This document shows, piece by piece, positions 8,632 to 18,400 of a stretch of DNA of 64,000 bases. Position 1 is the first letter of the stretch, and each line of letters begins with the position of its first letter. The notes under the pieces are model-generated. The model saw nothing but the letters and a program-made list of their open reading frames with translations, searched no databases and was not told the origin of the DNA. Source of the DNA: CAZLMW01 sp964560875 (GTDB lineage: Bacteria; Myxococcota_A; UBA9042); contig CAZLMW010000016.1 of the NCBI GenBank assembly GCA_964560875.1, positions 24,170 through 88,169 of the forward strand. Reading direction: 5' to 3'. The position numbers and the translations under genes were made by a program.

Positions 8632-9609
8632 TCAGTTCGTCTTTCCGCGCCGCTTTTGCTGGCTGGGCCCGGTAGCAGACTGCGGGGAAAGTCTACTCGA
8701 AGCCCTCACCACAGGTCGCCGCCGCACCAGCGCGATGCCGACCGGTATTTGCAACGACGTACGGACGCTCGCTTTGATCTTGGCGGTGTGCAGATCGAAC
8801 ATGGTGGACTTGCCGCCATCGAGGTTGAGGGCGTAGTTGAGGCCGAGCCCGCCGCTGGCTGCAGGGCGCACAAGGAAGGCGGCGAGATCGGTCAGCGACA
8901 TCGCGCCGGTCGACACGATCCAAAACACCTGGCCGGCGACGTCAAATCCGATCGCGGTGCGCAACGCGACGCCGGGTTTGAAGGTCAGGGGCTTGCCGTC
9001 GACGACCAGTCGCGGGCCGCATTCGACCGCGAAATCGAGCGCCTCGGGCATCTTGAACTTGCGCGCATGCTGCAGCTGCGGGCCATCCTTGCCGACGGTG
9101 AAAACGCCATGGTCGACCTTGCGCAGCCGCGCGACCTGTTTGCCCTCGCTCACGAGCAGACCGAGGGGCCGGTTTTGGGGGTCGAAAAAGCCCGCATTGA
9201 TGGCCGCGACCGCTTCGTCCTGGGGCGCGGCGACGGCAGCTTTACGAAACGAAGCAGCGTCGGCGAGCTTGGCGCCGGTTTGCTTCTCGGTGACGACCCG
9301 CTGCTGCCACCGGGCCGGGTCGAACCGGACCACATGCAGCGTGGCGCGCGCATTGCTGGTTTCGCTGAGCGTCGTGACCAAAGCGTAGTCGAGGCCGTGG
9401 TCGAGGCGCTCGTACCTCAAAGGTCCGTTTTTATCGCGATTACAACCGCTTAAAGACGATGTTGCCGCGATCGCGAGGCTCCACAAAGCGAGGCCCGCCC
9501 AACCAGCGAACGCGCGATCACGCTGCCGGGTGAGGACAAGGGGGCCCTCGGAGCGCAACCGCTTACCGTTTGAGCAAGTTCTCGATGCGCGACTGCAACC
9601 GCGGAGCAT
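8632..9609 (-). CDS. Phosphodiester glycosidase (NAGPA/DUF2233) family lipoprotein
   Basis: The family includes the human uncovering enzyme and bacterial exopolysaccharide-associated proteins. Characteristic stretches are AAINAGFFDPQNRPLG and NYALNLDGGKSTMF, which carry the conserved Asn and Asp-Gly-Gly positions. A hydrophobic segment ends in a possible lipobox, SLSGC. The start is uncertain. The ATG at 9609 lies inside the upstream gene and gives a 47-bp overlap and a long leader. A TTG at 9558, just after the upstream stop, gives a better-sized signal peptide. The overlap or abutment implies translational coupling to the VKOR-DsbA-FGE-TlpA fusion. The substrate is not predictable. Confidence 0.75.
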   Translation of the reverse strand: MLRGCSRASRTCSNGKRLRSEGPLVLTRQRDRAFAGWAGLALWSLAIAATSSLSGCNRDKNGPLRYERLDHGLDYALVTTLSETSNARATLHVVRFDPARWQQRVVTEKQTGAKLADAASFRKAAVAAPQDEAVAAINAGFFDPQNRPLGLLVSEGKQVARLRKVDHGVFTVGKDGPQLQHARKFKMPEALDFAVECGPRLVVDGKPLTFKPGVALRTAIGFDVAGQVFWIVSTGAMSLTDLAAFLVRPAASGGLGLNYALNLDGGKSTMFDLHTAKIKASVRTSLQIPVGIALVRRRPVVRASSRLSPQSATGPSQQKRRGKTN

Positions 9610-12145
9610 CTTCCTCGGGCTTGAAGCCGGTCGAGTAGAACTTCACGACGCCCTTGCGATCGATCAGGAAGGTGGCAGGCATCGAGTAGACCTGCCAGGT
9701 GCCCATCAGGATGTTCTCGGGGTCGGTGAGCACGGGGTATTTCACGCCGTACTTCTTGGCGAACTCCAGCGACGCGCTGCCGTCGTCATCGACGCCGATG
9801 CCGATGATCTGCAGGCCCTTCTTGCCCAGCTCTTTGTGGTGGCGCACGAGGTAAGGCATCTCCTTCTTGCAGGGACCGCACCACGACGCGAAGAAGTTGA
9901 GCAGGGTGACCTTGCCCTTGAAGTTCTTCTCGCTGAGCGTCTTGCCGTCGGCGGTTTCGGCGCTGAACGCGGGCGCGGGACGACCGCGAAGGTCCTCGAC
10001 AACCTCGCGCAGATCGGACTGGGCGTACTTGCGGGTCTTGACGTTGGTGTCTGCGCAGCAGCGGAAGCCGGTCGTCGCGTTGCGGTTGCCGATGCCGCGG
10101 ATGAACGCGCGCTGGTTGCAAGCTGCGTATTCGCCCGACGACGCGTGACCGCCCATCATCGTGGCCTTGTCCTTGGTGGGGCCGACCCACTCGGCAATGT
10201 TGCCGGCCATGTCGTACAGCGCGTTGGGCGTGCGGCAGTTTTCCTTGGTGCCCGCGCCGACCGCCTTGCCCTGGTACTTGTCGCCCTGGTCGTGGCAGTT
10301 GCCCGGCTGGTAGACCGAGCCGTACGGGTACATGCGCCCCTCGACGTCATCGTCGCCCCACATGCCGTTGTTGTTGTTGTCCTCGGCCGGCTCACCCGAA
10401 CAGGCCGAAACCCACTCTTCCTCCGTGCACAGGCGCTTGCCAGCGGTCTCGCACGCGGCCTTGGCCTGCATCCAGTTGACGCGCGCGGGCTTGGCGCCGA
10501 TGACCATCGCGGCTTTGCCGTCCTTGGTGACCGAGTTCTCGTACGGGTCGATCCAGAACTGACCGGCCTTCGTGGAGGCCTGCACCATGGTCGTGCCGTC
10601 GGTCTTGGCGAGCTTCTTCTCTTCCTTGGCCGCGCCGCCGCCCTGCGCTTTCTTGATGGCGTTGTTGATGTGGTACTTCATGATCGACTTGGAGCCTGAA
10701 CCGGTGACCATCACGCCGTTGATGTAGGTTCGCGGGGTGCCGTAGATGCCGGCCTTGTAGGCGAGCTGAATGTCGGCGCGAATGCTGGCCTTGGTGTTCG
10801 GGTCCTTCATGCACGCGTCGTACTTTGCGAGGTCCAGGCCGATACTCTTGGCGTGGTTGCGCAGCGAGGCTTCGTCAAGCGACTGCTGGTTGGCGTACAT
10901 GATGTCGTGCATCTGCCAGAACTTGCCCTGCAGACCGGCGCAGCGGCCGGCCCACGACGACTCGCATGCGTTGGGGTGCTTGTCGTAGCCGGACATCGGC
11001 GGGTTGCAGCGGCCGTTCATCGGGAAGTTCTTCATCACGAACTTGACCGGCTTGCCTTTGAATTCCTTGATCACCGCGTCCATCGTCAGCGCGAGGTAGC
11101 GGCAGTAGGGGCACTGGAAGTCGGCGAACTTGACCACGGTCACGACACCGTTGGGGTCGCCCTTGATGAAGTCGCACTTGTTGACCGGCGGGTAGAACTC
11201 GGTCCAGCCGTCTTCGACCTTTTTACCGCCGACCTTGACCTTGGCGAGGTCGTACTTGACGACGGCGCACTCGGGATCGGTCGGTGTGCCTTTGATCGCG
11301 CCAGCACCAGCGGCGGCGGCGGCCGGATTGGCGGCGGCGGTGGGCTGACCGGCGGCGGGGTTGGCGGCACCAGCAACGGCGGCGGGAGCGGCCCCGGCTT
11401 TGCCGGCGGGGGCGGCGGCGGCGGAACCATCAGCGAGGCTGTGGCAGTGCGGCGGCTGGCCCTTCTTGGCGCACTCGAGCGCCATCGCGTCGAACTTCTC
11501 CTTGGCCATGTCCTGGCCGACAAAGGCGATGCCAAACGCGGCGAGCGTGACGAGGATGGCGTTGGCGACCGGTGCTTTCATGCCCGTGAGCGCGTCGATA
11601 CTGCCCTGGATGGCGTTGCCGACCGTCTTGGGGCCGGCGCTGATGGCGACAACGGTGCTGATGATGTTGACGGCGTACAGGCTCATGCAGAACAGGCAGT
11701 ACGTCGCGAGGATCGCGGTCGACACGTAGGCCATGTACGCGGCGTGGACGCAGGTCAGCAGGCCGATGCCAGCGACCGCGGTGATGCTGACCCGGCCGGC
11801 GTCGATCTCTTTTTGATCATCGCTGGACAGGGCGCGCAGCGTCGTCCAGGCCAGGTACAGCATCACGGCGTAGGTCGGGATGGCGTACAGGGCGACCGGC
11901 AGATCGAACAGCACCGATTGCGGCGACGTATTGACCGCGTCGCAGTTGAACGTCGAGTTGATGTTGCAGGCGCTGTCTTTGAGGATGCCCGACGCCAGCG
12001 CCAGCTTGTGCCGGACCATGTACACGGCGACGCCGAGTCCGACGGCGAGCACCGCCATCAGGCCGTACAGGACGTTTTCGTTGTTGGGCAGGCCGCCGCG
12101 GTCGGGCCCGGTGGATGGCGTCGTGGTCGGGGCGTCGCTGCTCAT
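9563..12145 (-). CDS. VKOR-DsbA-FGE-TlpA four-module redox fusion protein
   Basis: This 860-residue protein starts at an ATG with AAGGAG 6-7 nt upstream. (1) Residues about 25-212: a VKOR domain with five membrane segments, loop cysteines C60 and C68, and active site C150-LF-C153. (2) After an Ala/Pro-rich linker, residues about 320-500: a DsbA-like thioredoxin with C345-PY-C348 and a likely cis-Pro in YGTP (471). (3) Residues about 525-700: a formylglycine-generating-enzyme fold (RLCTEEEWVSAC, LYDMAGNIAEWV, TTGFRC). Only one Cys, C676, sits where FGE enzymes keep a pair, so it may be non-catalytic. (4) Residues about 718-860: a TlpA/ResA thioredoxin, W755-CGPC, cis-Pro P823. VKOR-DsbA fusions are known oxidative-folding systems; the other two modules are unexpected. 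It likely oxidises Cys-rich exported proteins. Confidence 0.9.
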   Translation of the reverse strand: MSSDAPTTTPSTGPDRGGLPNNENVLYGLMAVLAVGLGVAVYMVRHKLALASGILKDSACNINSTFNCDAVNTSPQSVLFDLPVALYAIPTYAVMLYLAWTTLRALSSDDQKEIDAGRVSITAVAGIGLLTCVHAAYMAYVSTAILATYCLFCMSLYAVNIISTVVAISAGPKTVGNAIQGSIDALTGMKAPVANAILVTLAAFGIAFVGQDMAKEKFDAMALECAKKGQPPHCHSLADGSAAAAPAGKAGAAPAAVAGAANPAAGQPTAAANPAAAAAGAGAIKGTPTDPECAVVKYDLAKVKVGGKKVEDGWTEFYPPVNKCDFIKGDPNGVVTVVKFADFQCPYCRYLALTMDAVIKEFKGKPVKFVMKNFPMNGRCNPPMSGYDKHPNACESSWAGRCAGLQGKFWQMHDIMYANQQSLDEASLRNHAKSIGLDLAKYDACMKDPNTKASIRADIQLAYKAGIYGTPRTYINGVMVTGSGSKSIMKYHINNAIKKAQGGGAAKEEKKLAKTDGTTMVQASTKAGQFWIDPYENSVTKDGKAAMVIGAKPARVNWMQAKAACETAGKRLCTEEEWVSACSGEPAEDNNNNGMWGDDDVEGRMYPYGSVYQPGNCHDQGDKYQGKAVGAGTKENCRTPNALYDMAGNIAEWVGPTKDKATMMGGHASSGEYAACNQRAFIRGIGNRNATTGFRCCADTNVKTRKYAQSDLREVVEDLRGRPAPAFSAETADGKTLSEKNFKGKVTLLNFFASWCGPCKKEMPYLVRHHKELGKKGLQIIGIGVDDDGSASLEFAKKYGVKYPVLTDPENILMGTWQVYSMPATFLIDRKGVVKFYSTGFKPEEDAPRLQSRIENLLKR

Positions 12146-12264
12146 GCGGGGCTCCTTCTCGGTTCGCGCGCCCTCTCAGGCGCCGTTACTTTCGCAATTC
12201 GTGCAAGCTTTTCATGCAGTTGGCGTCGCGTCGACGGGGTCCGCAGACGCGCGGGGGCGTGCAC

Positions 12265-12270
12265 TATAAT
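12265..12270 (+). promoter_or_regulatory. Consensus -10 hexamer upstream of xseA
   Basis: A perfect TATAAT occurs in otherwise GC-rich DNA between divergent genes, about 158 nt before the xseA start. No convincing -35 is present at 16-18 nt. The implied leader of about 150 nt holds no recognised riboswitch. Confidence 0.4.
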
Positions 12271-12428
12271 CAGACGGCGCATCAACGCAACTCTCCCTTG
12301 CTTGAACCGCCGAAACTGAGCTACCGACGCCCAACCCCTGGTCGTCGGCAAATGTTCCCGCCAAGGCCGGAATCTGGCGGGATCTGTGCGCTGGCAGGTT
12401 TGCGGCGCGGCGGCTACCGTGCGGCCTG

Positions 12429-13922
12429 ATGAACGATCGATTCCGACGTCCTGAGCGCCCGTCACCGTCCGATCGCGGCGCGGACAAACACGTCTTGACG
12501 CCGACCCTGGTCAACCAGGCGGTGCGAAAACGGCTGTCGGACATGCGGGACATCCATGTCCGTGGTGAAGCGACGGGCGTGAAGGTTCGCAACGGCCACC
12601 TGTACTTCGATCTCAAGGACAGCGGCAGCCGATTGCCGGTGACGGTCTGGCGATCGCAGGTGCAGAAGCTGGGCTTGAAGCTGCGCGATGGCGACGAGGT
12701 GATCTGCCGCGGTCAGATCGATGTCTGGGTGCCCGGCGGCCGCTATTCATTCGTCGCGTGGCACGTGGCGCTGGCGGGAACTGGCGCGCTCTGGGCGGCG
12801 TTTCAAAAGCTCAAAGAACAGCTGGGCAAAGAGGGGCTGTTCGACCGCGATCGCAAGCGGAAGCTGCCGTTTTTGCCCCGCACCGTCGGCATCGTGACCA
12901 GCGCGGACGGCGCGGCGTTGCGGGACATGGTGCGGATCATCGGTGATCGATTTCCGGTGCGGATCGTTGTGGCGGCGGCCAAGGTGCAGGGCCCGTACGC
13001 GCCATCTCAGATCCAGCGCGCGATCCAACGCCTCGATCGCGGCGGCCTCTGCGACGTGATCATCTGCGGTCGCGGCGGTGGTTCCATCGAAGACCTGTGG
13101 GCGTTTAACGAAGAACCCGTCGTGCGCGCGATCGCTGCCTGCCAAACGCCGATCGTGAGCGCCGTGGGCCATGAAACTGACACGTTGCTGAGCGACTATG
13201 CGGCCGATGCCCGCGCGCCGACCCCGACCGCGGCGGCGGAGATGGTGGTGCCGAGCCGGGCTGAGCTTTCGGCCTCGATCGCGGCGACACGGCTGCGTTT
13301 GCGGCGACGGCTGCAGACCCGGGTGGCGCAGGAACGACGCGCTTTGCGCAGCGCGCGATCGCGGCTCGGCCATGGCCAGACGTTGGTGTTGCAGCCGCGT
13401 CGCGCGATCGACGAGCTCACCTTGCGGGCTCAGCACGCGATGCGCGAACACCTCGGCGACGCGCGCGTGCGGCTCGGCAAGCAAGACAAACGCCTGCAGC
13501 GAGCCCATCCACACGCTCGACTCGCGCGGCAGCAAGCGGCGCTGACACGGCTGCGACAACGGCTCTTGGCGGCGGGTCCAGCGGCGGTTGCGCGAGCACG
13601 CAAGCGGCAGGCGATCGCCCAGACGCGGCTGCTCGGGGTGGGGCGCAGCGGTCAATTGGCCGCGACCTGTCGACGGAAGCTGGCGACCGCGCACGCAACG
13701 TTGCGCGCCCTGGATCCACGCGCAGCCCTGGGCCGTGGCTACAGCATTGTGCGCGACAGGCAGACGGGAAAGGCGATCCGCGCGGCGCACGAGGTCGCGG
13801 TGGGCGCGGAGTTGGATGTGTTGCTGGCGGCGGGTCAGCTGGAAGCGGTCGTGACCGGCCGTGCAACGGTAGACGAGGGCAAGCCGACGAGCGGCGAGAG
13901 TCCCGTCAGCTCCACGTCGTGA
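12429..13922 (+). CDS. xseA: Exodeoxyribonuclease VII large subunit
   Basis: Catalytic subunit of exonuclease VII, which degrades single-stranded DNA in both directions and acts with XseB in repair. The 497-residue length is slightly above the usual 440-460. An N-terminal OB-fold (about 25-125; VRGEATGVKVRNGHLYFDLK) precedes the catalytic core. Core signatures are VGIVTSADGAALRDM, the Gly-rich CGRGGGSIEDLWAFNEE and VGHETD, followed by a long Arg-rich coiled-coil and a C-terminal ALGRGYSIV segment. No xseB was found nearby. The 3' end overlaps the convergent oxygenase gene by 17 bp. Confidence 0.95.
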   Translation: MNDRFRRPERPSPSDRGADKHVLTPTLVNQAVRKRLSDMRDIHVRGEATGVKVRNGHLYFDLKDSGSRLPVTVWRSQVQKLGLKLRDGDEVICRGQIDVWVPGGRYSFVAWHVALAGTGALWAAFQKLKEQLGKEGLFDRDRKRKLPFLPRTVGIVTSADGAALRDMVRIIGDRFPVRIVVAAAKVQGPYAPSQIQRAIQRLDRGGLCDVIICGRGGGSIEDLWAFNEEPVVRAIAACQTPIVSAVGHETDTLLSDYAADARAPTPTAAAEMVVPSRAELSASIAATRLRLRRRLQTRVAQERRALRSARSRLGHGQTLVLQPRRAIDELTLRAQHAMREHLGDARVRLGKQDKRLQRAHPHARLARQQAALTRLRQRLLAAGPAAVARARKRQAIAQTRLLGVGRSGQLAATCRRKLATAHATLRALDPRAALGRGYSIVRDRQTGKAIRAAHEVAVGAELDVLLAAGQLEAVVTGRATVDEGKPTSGESPVSSTS

Positions 13923-15207
13923 GCGCCTTGCCGGGGCCCGAGTAGCCGATGAAACACGACATGGCGACGCGCGGTCCGCCGATCGACGGATGAACAGCGT
14001 GCACCCGATCGCTTCGCATCAGCAGCAGCTCGCCGGTGCCGGGCGTGATCTTGGCGGCTGACGGGGGCAGCTTGTTGCGATCGAGGAAGTCGTAGCGACC
14101 GTCGCGCAGCTTCTCGAACTCTTCGGCCGAAGGATCGATGTCCCACAGCTCCAGCTCGCCGCCTTCACGCGGCGCGCGGATGTAGCAGTTCATCGCCAGC
14201 TGACACTTTTGTTGGGTCGCTCGCGGTGAGTCGGGCACATCGCGGGCCAGCACGTCCTGGTGGGGCGGCAGCGAGTGGGCATCTTCGAACATCCGCGCGA
14301 TGCCCGACAGCATCTTGCGTCCGTGCAGGCTTTCGATGAACGCGCCTTGCGGCCATAGCTCATCAAGCTCCAGACGCAGCCGCTCGATCGGCGTCAGGTA
14401 GGGGAAGCAGTACTTGCGGATGCTCCACATCGTCTCCTGCGCCGCCTCGTAATAGACGTCGAGCATCGCCTCGTCGTTTTCGGTCTCGAACAGCGTCATT
14501 CCGATGCGCTGTACGCCCACGTCTTCGGCCATCAGGTAGCGGGCAAAACCGGGGTGCTTGAGCAGGCGTCGAACGATCTTTTCGCAGAGCCAGCGCGGAT
14601 ACCAGGTCGGGATGCGGATCGCGAGCAGCTCGCCGTCGAGCAGTTTTTGCAGGTCGTCAAGCTCGAGGCTGAGCGCGTGCTTGATCGGCAGGTGACCGGT
14701 GACCTCCTGGGTGTCCAGCGGCGCGGCCATACCGGACATGGGGCGTCGATAGTCTTCCTCGTGGCTGCCGAGCACCCGCTGCACGAAACGACTGGTGCTG
14801 CGCATACGCTGCGCGACCGTCTGACCGAGGCTGTGGGCGAGCCGCAGGGCCATCACGCTGCCGTCGGCGACCATCTGGTCGAAGACATGCTTGCGCAGGA
14901 CGATCAACTTGCTGGGCCGCGTGGTCATGATCGACGCGGTTCGCTTGCCGGGATTGAGCAGGCCGACCTCGCCGAAAAATGAGCCGGCCTGCAGCCGCGC
15001 GATGCCGTGCCGTTCGTCGGACGACTCGATGATGACCTCGACCTCGCCCTTCTCAAGCAGGAACAGGTCGCCACCCTCGGTCCCCTGGCGAACGACGATA
15101 CAACCCGCTGCGACGTCCATCGCCGTGCACGAATCGGCGAGCTCCTGGACCTGGTTCGCAGAGAGCCCCGCGATCAAGCTAAACCCCTGCAATCTCGATG
15201 CTTCCAT
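13906..15207 (-). CDS. Cyclic-nucleotide-binding domain fused to 2OG-Fe(II) oxygenase
   Basis: The protein is 433 residues from the ATG at 15207, with GAGGA 4 nt upstream; a TTG further upstream extends the frame but lacks a ribosome site. Residues about 5-140 form a cNMP-binding domain with a phosphate-binding cassette, SFFGEVGLLNPGKRTAS. Residues about 190-425 resemble the 2-oxoglutarate/Fe(II) dioxygenase fold. Iron ligands fit H316-x-D318 (PPHQDV) and H403, with R413 ten residues later as the 2-oxoglutarate-binding basic residue. The expected role is hydroxylation of a protein or small molecule under control of a cyclic nucleotide. Both the substrate and the control are inferred. It is transcribed divergently from the kinase gene. 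Confidence 0.75.
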   Translation of the reverse strand: MEASRLQGFSLIAGLSANQVQELADSCTAMDVAAGCIVVRQGTEGGDLFLLEKGEVEVIIESSDERHGIARLQAGSFFGEVGLLNPGKRTASIMTTRPSKLIVLRKHVFDQMVADGSVMALRLAHSLGQTVAQRMRSTSRFVQRVLGSHEEDYRRPMSGMAAPLDTQEVTGHLPIKHALSLELDDLQKLLDGELLAIRIPTWYPRWLCEKIVRRLLKHPGFARYLMAEDVGVQRIGMTLFETENDEAMLDVYYEAAQETMWSIRKYCFPYLTPIERLRLELDELWPQGAFIESLHGRKMLSGIARMFEDAHSLPPHQDVLARDVPDSPRATQQKCQLAMNCYIRAPREGGELELWDIDPSAEEFEKLRDGRYDFLDRNKLPPSAAKITPGTGELLLMRSDRVHAVHPSIGGPRVAMSCFIGYSGPGKALTTWS

Positions 15208-15415
15208 ACGATCCTCGTCGGCGCCGTCGTGGCCAGTCTCGGCAAGAACCTGACAGCCGTACCGTCGCAGATTGTTGGCACGTTTGGCCAAGTGTGCAAA
15301 AACCCCGGTAGATGCCTACCTGCACCGAATCGATGTGCCTACGGGTTTACGCTCAAACCGATGGGCGCCTGCCCGTGCCCCCTTGCCTGTGTCCAGGAGA
15401 CACGGAGTCGCCGCA

Positions 15416-18400
15416 GTGAAGCCTGGCAGTATCCTCGACGGACGCTACCGGATCGAAAAGGTCGCGGGCGAAGGCGGTATGGGAACTGTCTATCGCGCGA
15501 TCGACCAGATGTTCGAAGAGCCGGTGGCGATCAAGGTGTTGCACGCCACCACCGGCCGCGTCGAAGAGCGATTTGCAGCCGAGATCGAGATCCTCACGCG
15601 CCTGAATCACCCCGCCGTGGTCAGCACCATCGGCTCGGGCGTGACGCCTGAAGGCAAGCCGTACATGGCGCTGGAGTGGCTCGAGGGCATCGAGCTGGCC
15701 GAGCGGCTCGAATCCGGAGAGACGCTGACCGTCGAAGAGACGATCACGATGATCCGTCGTATCGCCGATGGGCTTGGCGTCGCGCACCGGCTCGGCGTCG
15801 TTCACCGCGATCTGAAGCCGAGCAACCTCTTTCTCGCCGCGGGCCGACCCGATCGGGTCAAGGTGCTCGACTTTGGCGTGGCGCGACGGATGCAGCTCGA
15901 ACGGAAGCTGACGCAAACAGGCACCGCGCTGGGCACGCCGCAATATATGTCACCGGAACAAGCCGGTGGGCACGCGGTAGACGTTCGATCGGACGTGTTT
16001 GCGCTCGGCTCGGTGATGTTCGAGTGCTTGACCGGGCGCCCGGCCTATCCCGGCGAGACCGTGATGGCCGTGTTGACCGCGATCCTGCTCGGCCAGCCGC
16101 CGCGGTTGCACGAATTCCGGCCCGATCTGCCCGATGAGCTCGACACCGTGCTCGCCAAGATGATGGCCAAGGAGGCCGTGGATCGTTATCCGGACGGGCA
16201 CGCGGTTTCTCGCGCTCTGGCCACGCTCGGTTCGGTCAAGGGCTCCCGACCGGTCAGCGAGGGCTTCAAGGCGCTGACGTTGACCGGCCAGGAGCGGCGC
16301 TTCCTCTGCATCGTCGCCGTCGGCGTCAACCGCATGACCGAGGACGCCGACATCGCCGAGACGATGGCCGACCTCGACATCGAAGGTGAAGTGGCCCAGC
16401 TGCGCACGGTCGCCGCGATGTTCGGTGCGCGCGTCGAAGAGCTGCCCGATGGCTCGATCACGGCGACGCTCGACACGATCGGCGCTCCCCAACAACAGGT
16501 CGAACGAGCTGCGCGATGTGCACTCCGCCTGCGTGAACAAGTGGCCGATTCGCCGATCGTGCTGGTCTCTGGGTGGGGCAATCTCGCCGACGCCGCGGCG
16601 CTCCAAGCGTTCTGTGATCGCGCGGTCGCCGAATTCCAATACGGCACCGCCGAGGGTGTGCTTGTCGAGGACGAAACCTCGCAATTGCTCAGCGAACGAT
16701 TCGTCTCCAAGCCACATGACCGCGGCGTTGTGCTGCTGCGCGAAGAAGCCACGCCGACCCAGGCGCGAAAGGTGCTGGGCAAGGCGACGACCTGCGTCGG
16801 ACGCGCCCGCGAACTGGCGATGTTGGAGACAACGTTCGTCACCTGTGCCGAAGAGGGTGAGTCGTCCGCGATCATCGTCAGCGCGCCGCCGGGCATGGGC
16901 AAGAGCCGCGTGCTCGTCGAGCTGCTCGGCCGCGTCAAGGCCAACGAACCAGACACCATCGTGCTGTATACGCGCGGCGACGAGATCAGCGCCGGTGGTG
17001 CCCTCGGCGTGCTTCGACCCGCGATCCGCACATTGGCCGGGCTCTCGCCAGCCGACCCTGCGGCCGAACAGCTCGATCAGCTCCGCAAGCGGGTTGACCG
17101 CTACGTCGAAGACGACCCCGAAACGACAGCGCTCTTCCTCGCCGAGATCGCCGGCGTGCCGCTCGACGACGGCGCACACCCACAGATCCGCGCCGCGCGC
17201 CGCGATCCGGCCCTGATGGCCCAGCAGATGCGCAACGCTTTCATCAACTTCCTCGCGTCCGAAGCTCGCGAAGAGGTGGTGCTGATCGCGATCGACGACC
17301 TGCAATGGGGCGACGATCCATCGGTCAAGTACATCGACTCTCTGCTCGAAGAAACCGAAGACGACGAAGACGCCTCGCTCATGGTCGTCGCGATGGGCCG
17401 GCCCGAGATGCTCAAACGCTTCCCCGGCCTGTGGAAAGACCGCGGTGTCGCGCAGATCGAGCTCGGTCGGCTGTCCAACAAGGCCGCGCGAAAGCTCGTG
17501 CGCCAGGTGCTCGGAGATACGGCCGCACCGCAGTTCATCCGGTCGCTCGCCGAACGCTCCGAAGGCAACCCGTACTACCTCGAGGAGCTGATCCGCGCCG
17601 CGGCTCGCGCGCCCGACGATTCGACCGATCTGCCGCGCAGCATCCTGGGCATGGTCCAAGCGCGTTTGGACAAACTCGAGTCGGATACCCGCCTGGCTCT
17701 GCGCGCCGGCAGCATCTTTGGCCCGGTGTTCTGGGGTTCTGCGGTCGCTCACCTGCTCGGTGGATCGGGTCGTTCCGTCGCGGCAAGCGACGCCCTGGAA
17801 GCCGCCCTCGCCGCCGAATTCATCCGCATCGAGGAGACCAGCGCGTTTGCCGACGAGGTCGCCTACAGTTTCAGTACGCTGACCGTGCGTGAAGCCGCCT
17901 ACGCGATGCTCACCGAGGAAGACAAGGCGCTCGGCCACAGCCTCGCGGCGGAGTGGCTCGAAGACCGTGGCGTCAACGACGCGCTGGTCCTCGCCGAACA
18001 CCACGAACGCGGCGGCAACAGCGACAAAGCTGCGGCCTGGTACCTCGAAGCGGCGGTCGACGCCCTCGAAGCCAACGATATGCCGAAGGTGCTCGACCTT
18101 TGCTCGCGCGGCGAAGCGACCGGGGTCACCAGCGAAGTGCTCGGCCACCTCAAGGTGCTCGAAGCGGAAGCGTGCGAATGGGCGGGCGATGCAGATCGAG
18201 CCGAAAACGCCGCCGAATTGGCCCTGGACTTGCTCCCGGTGGGCAGCGAACGGTGGTTCCACGCGGCGGGCAACCTGATGATCGCGAGCTGCCGGATGGG
18301 TTGGACCGACGACGCATCGCGGCGCGTGGAAGCGATGATCGGGGCCGAATCGCGCGACGACGACGCGCGCGCTCGCAAAGTTGTCGCGCTGTGCCGCGGT

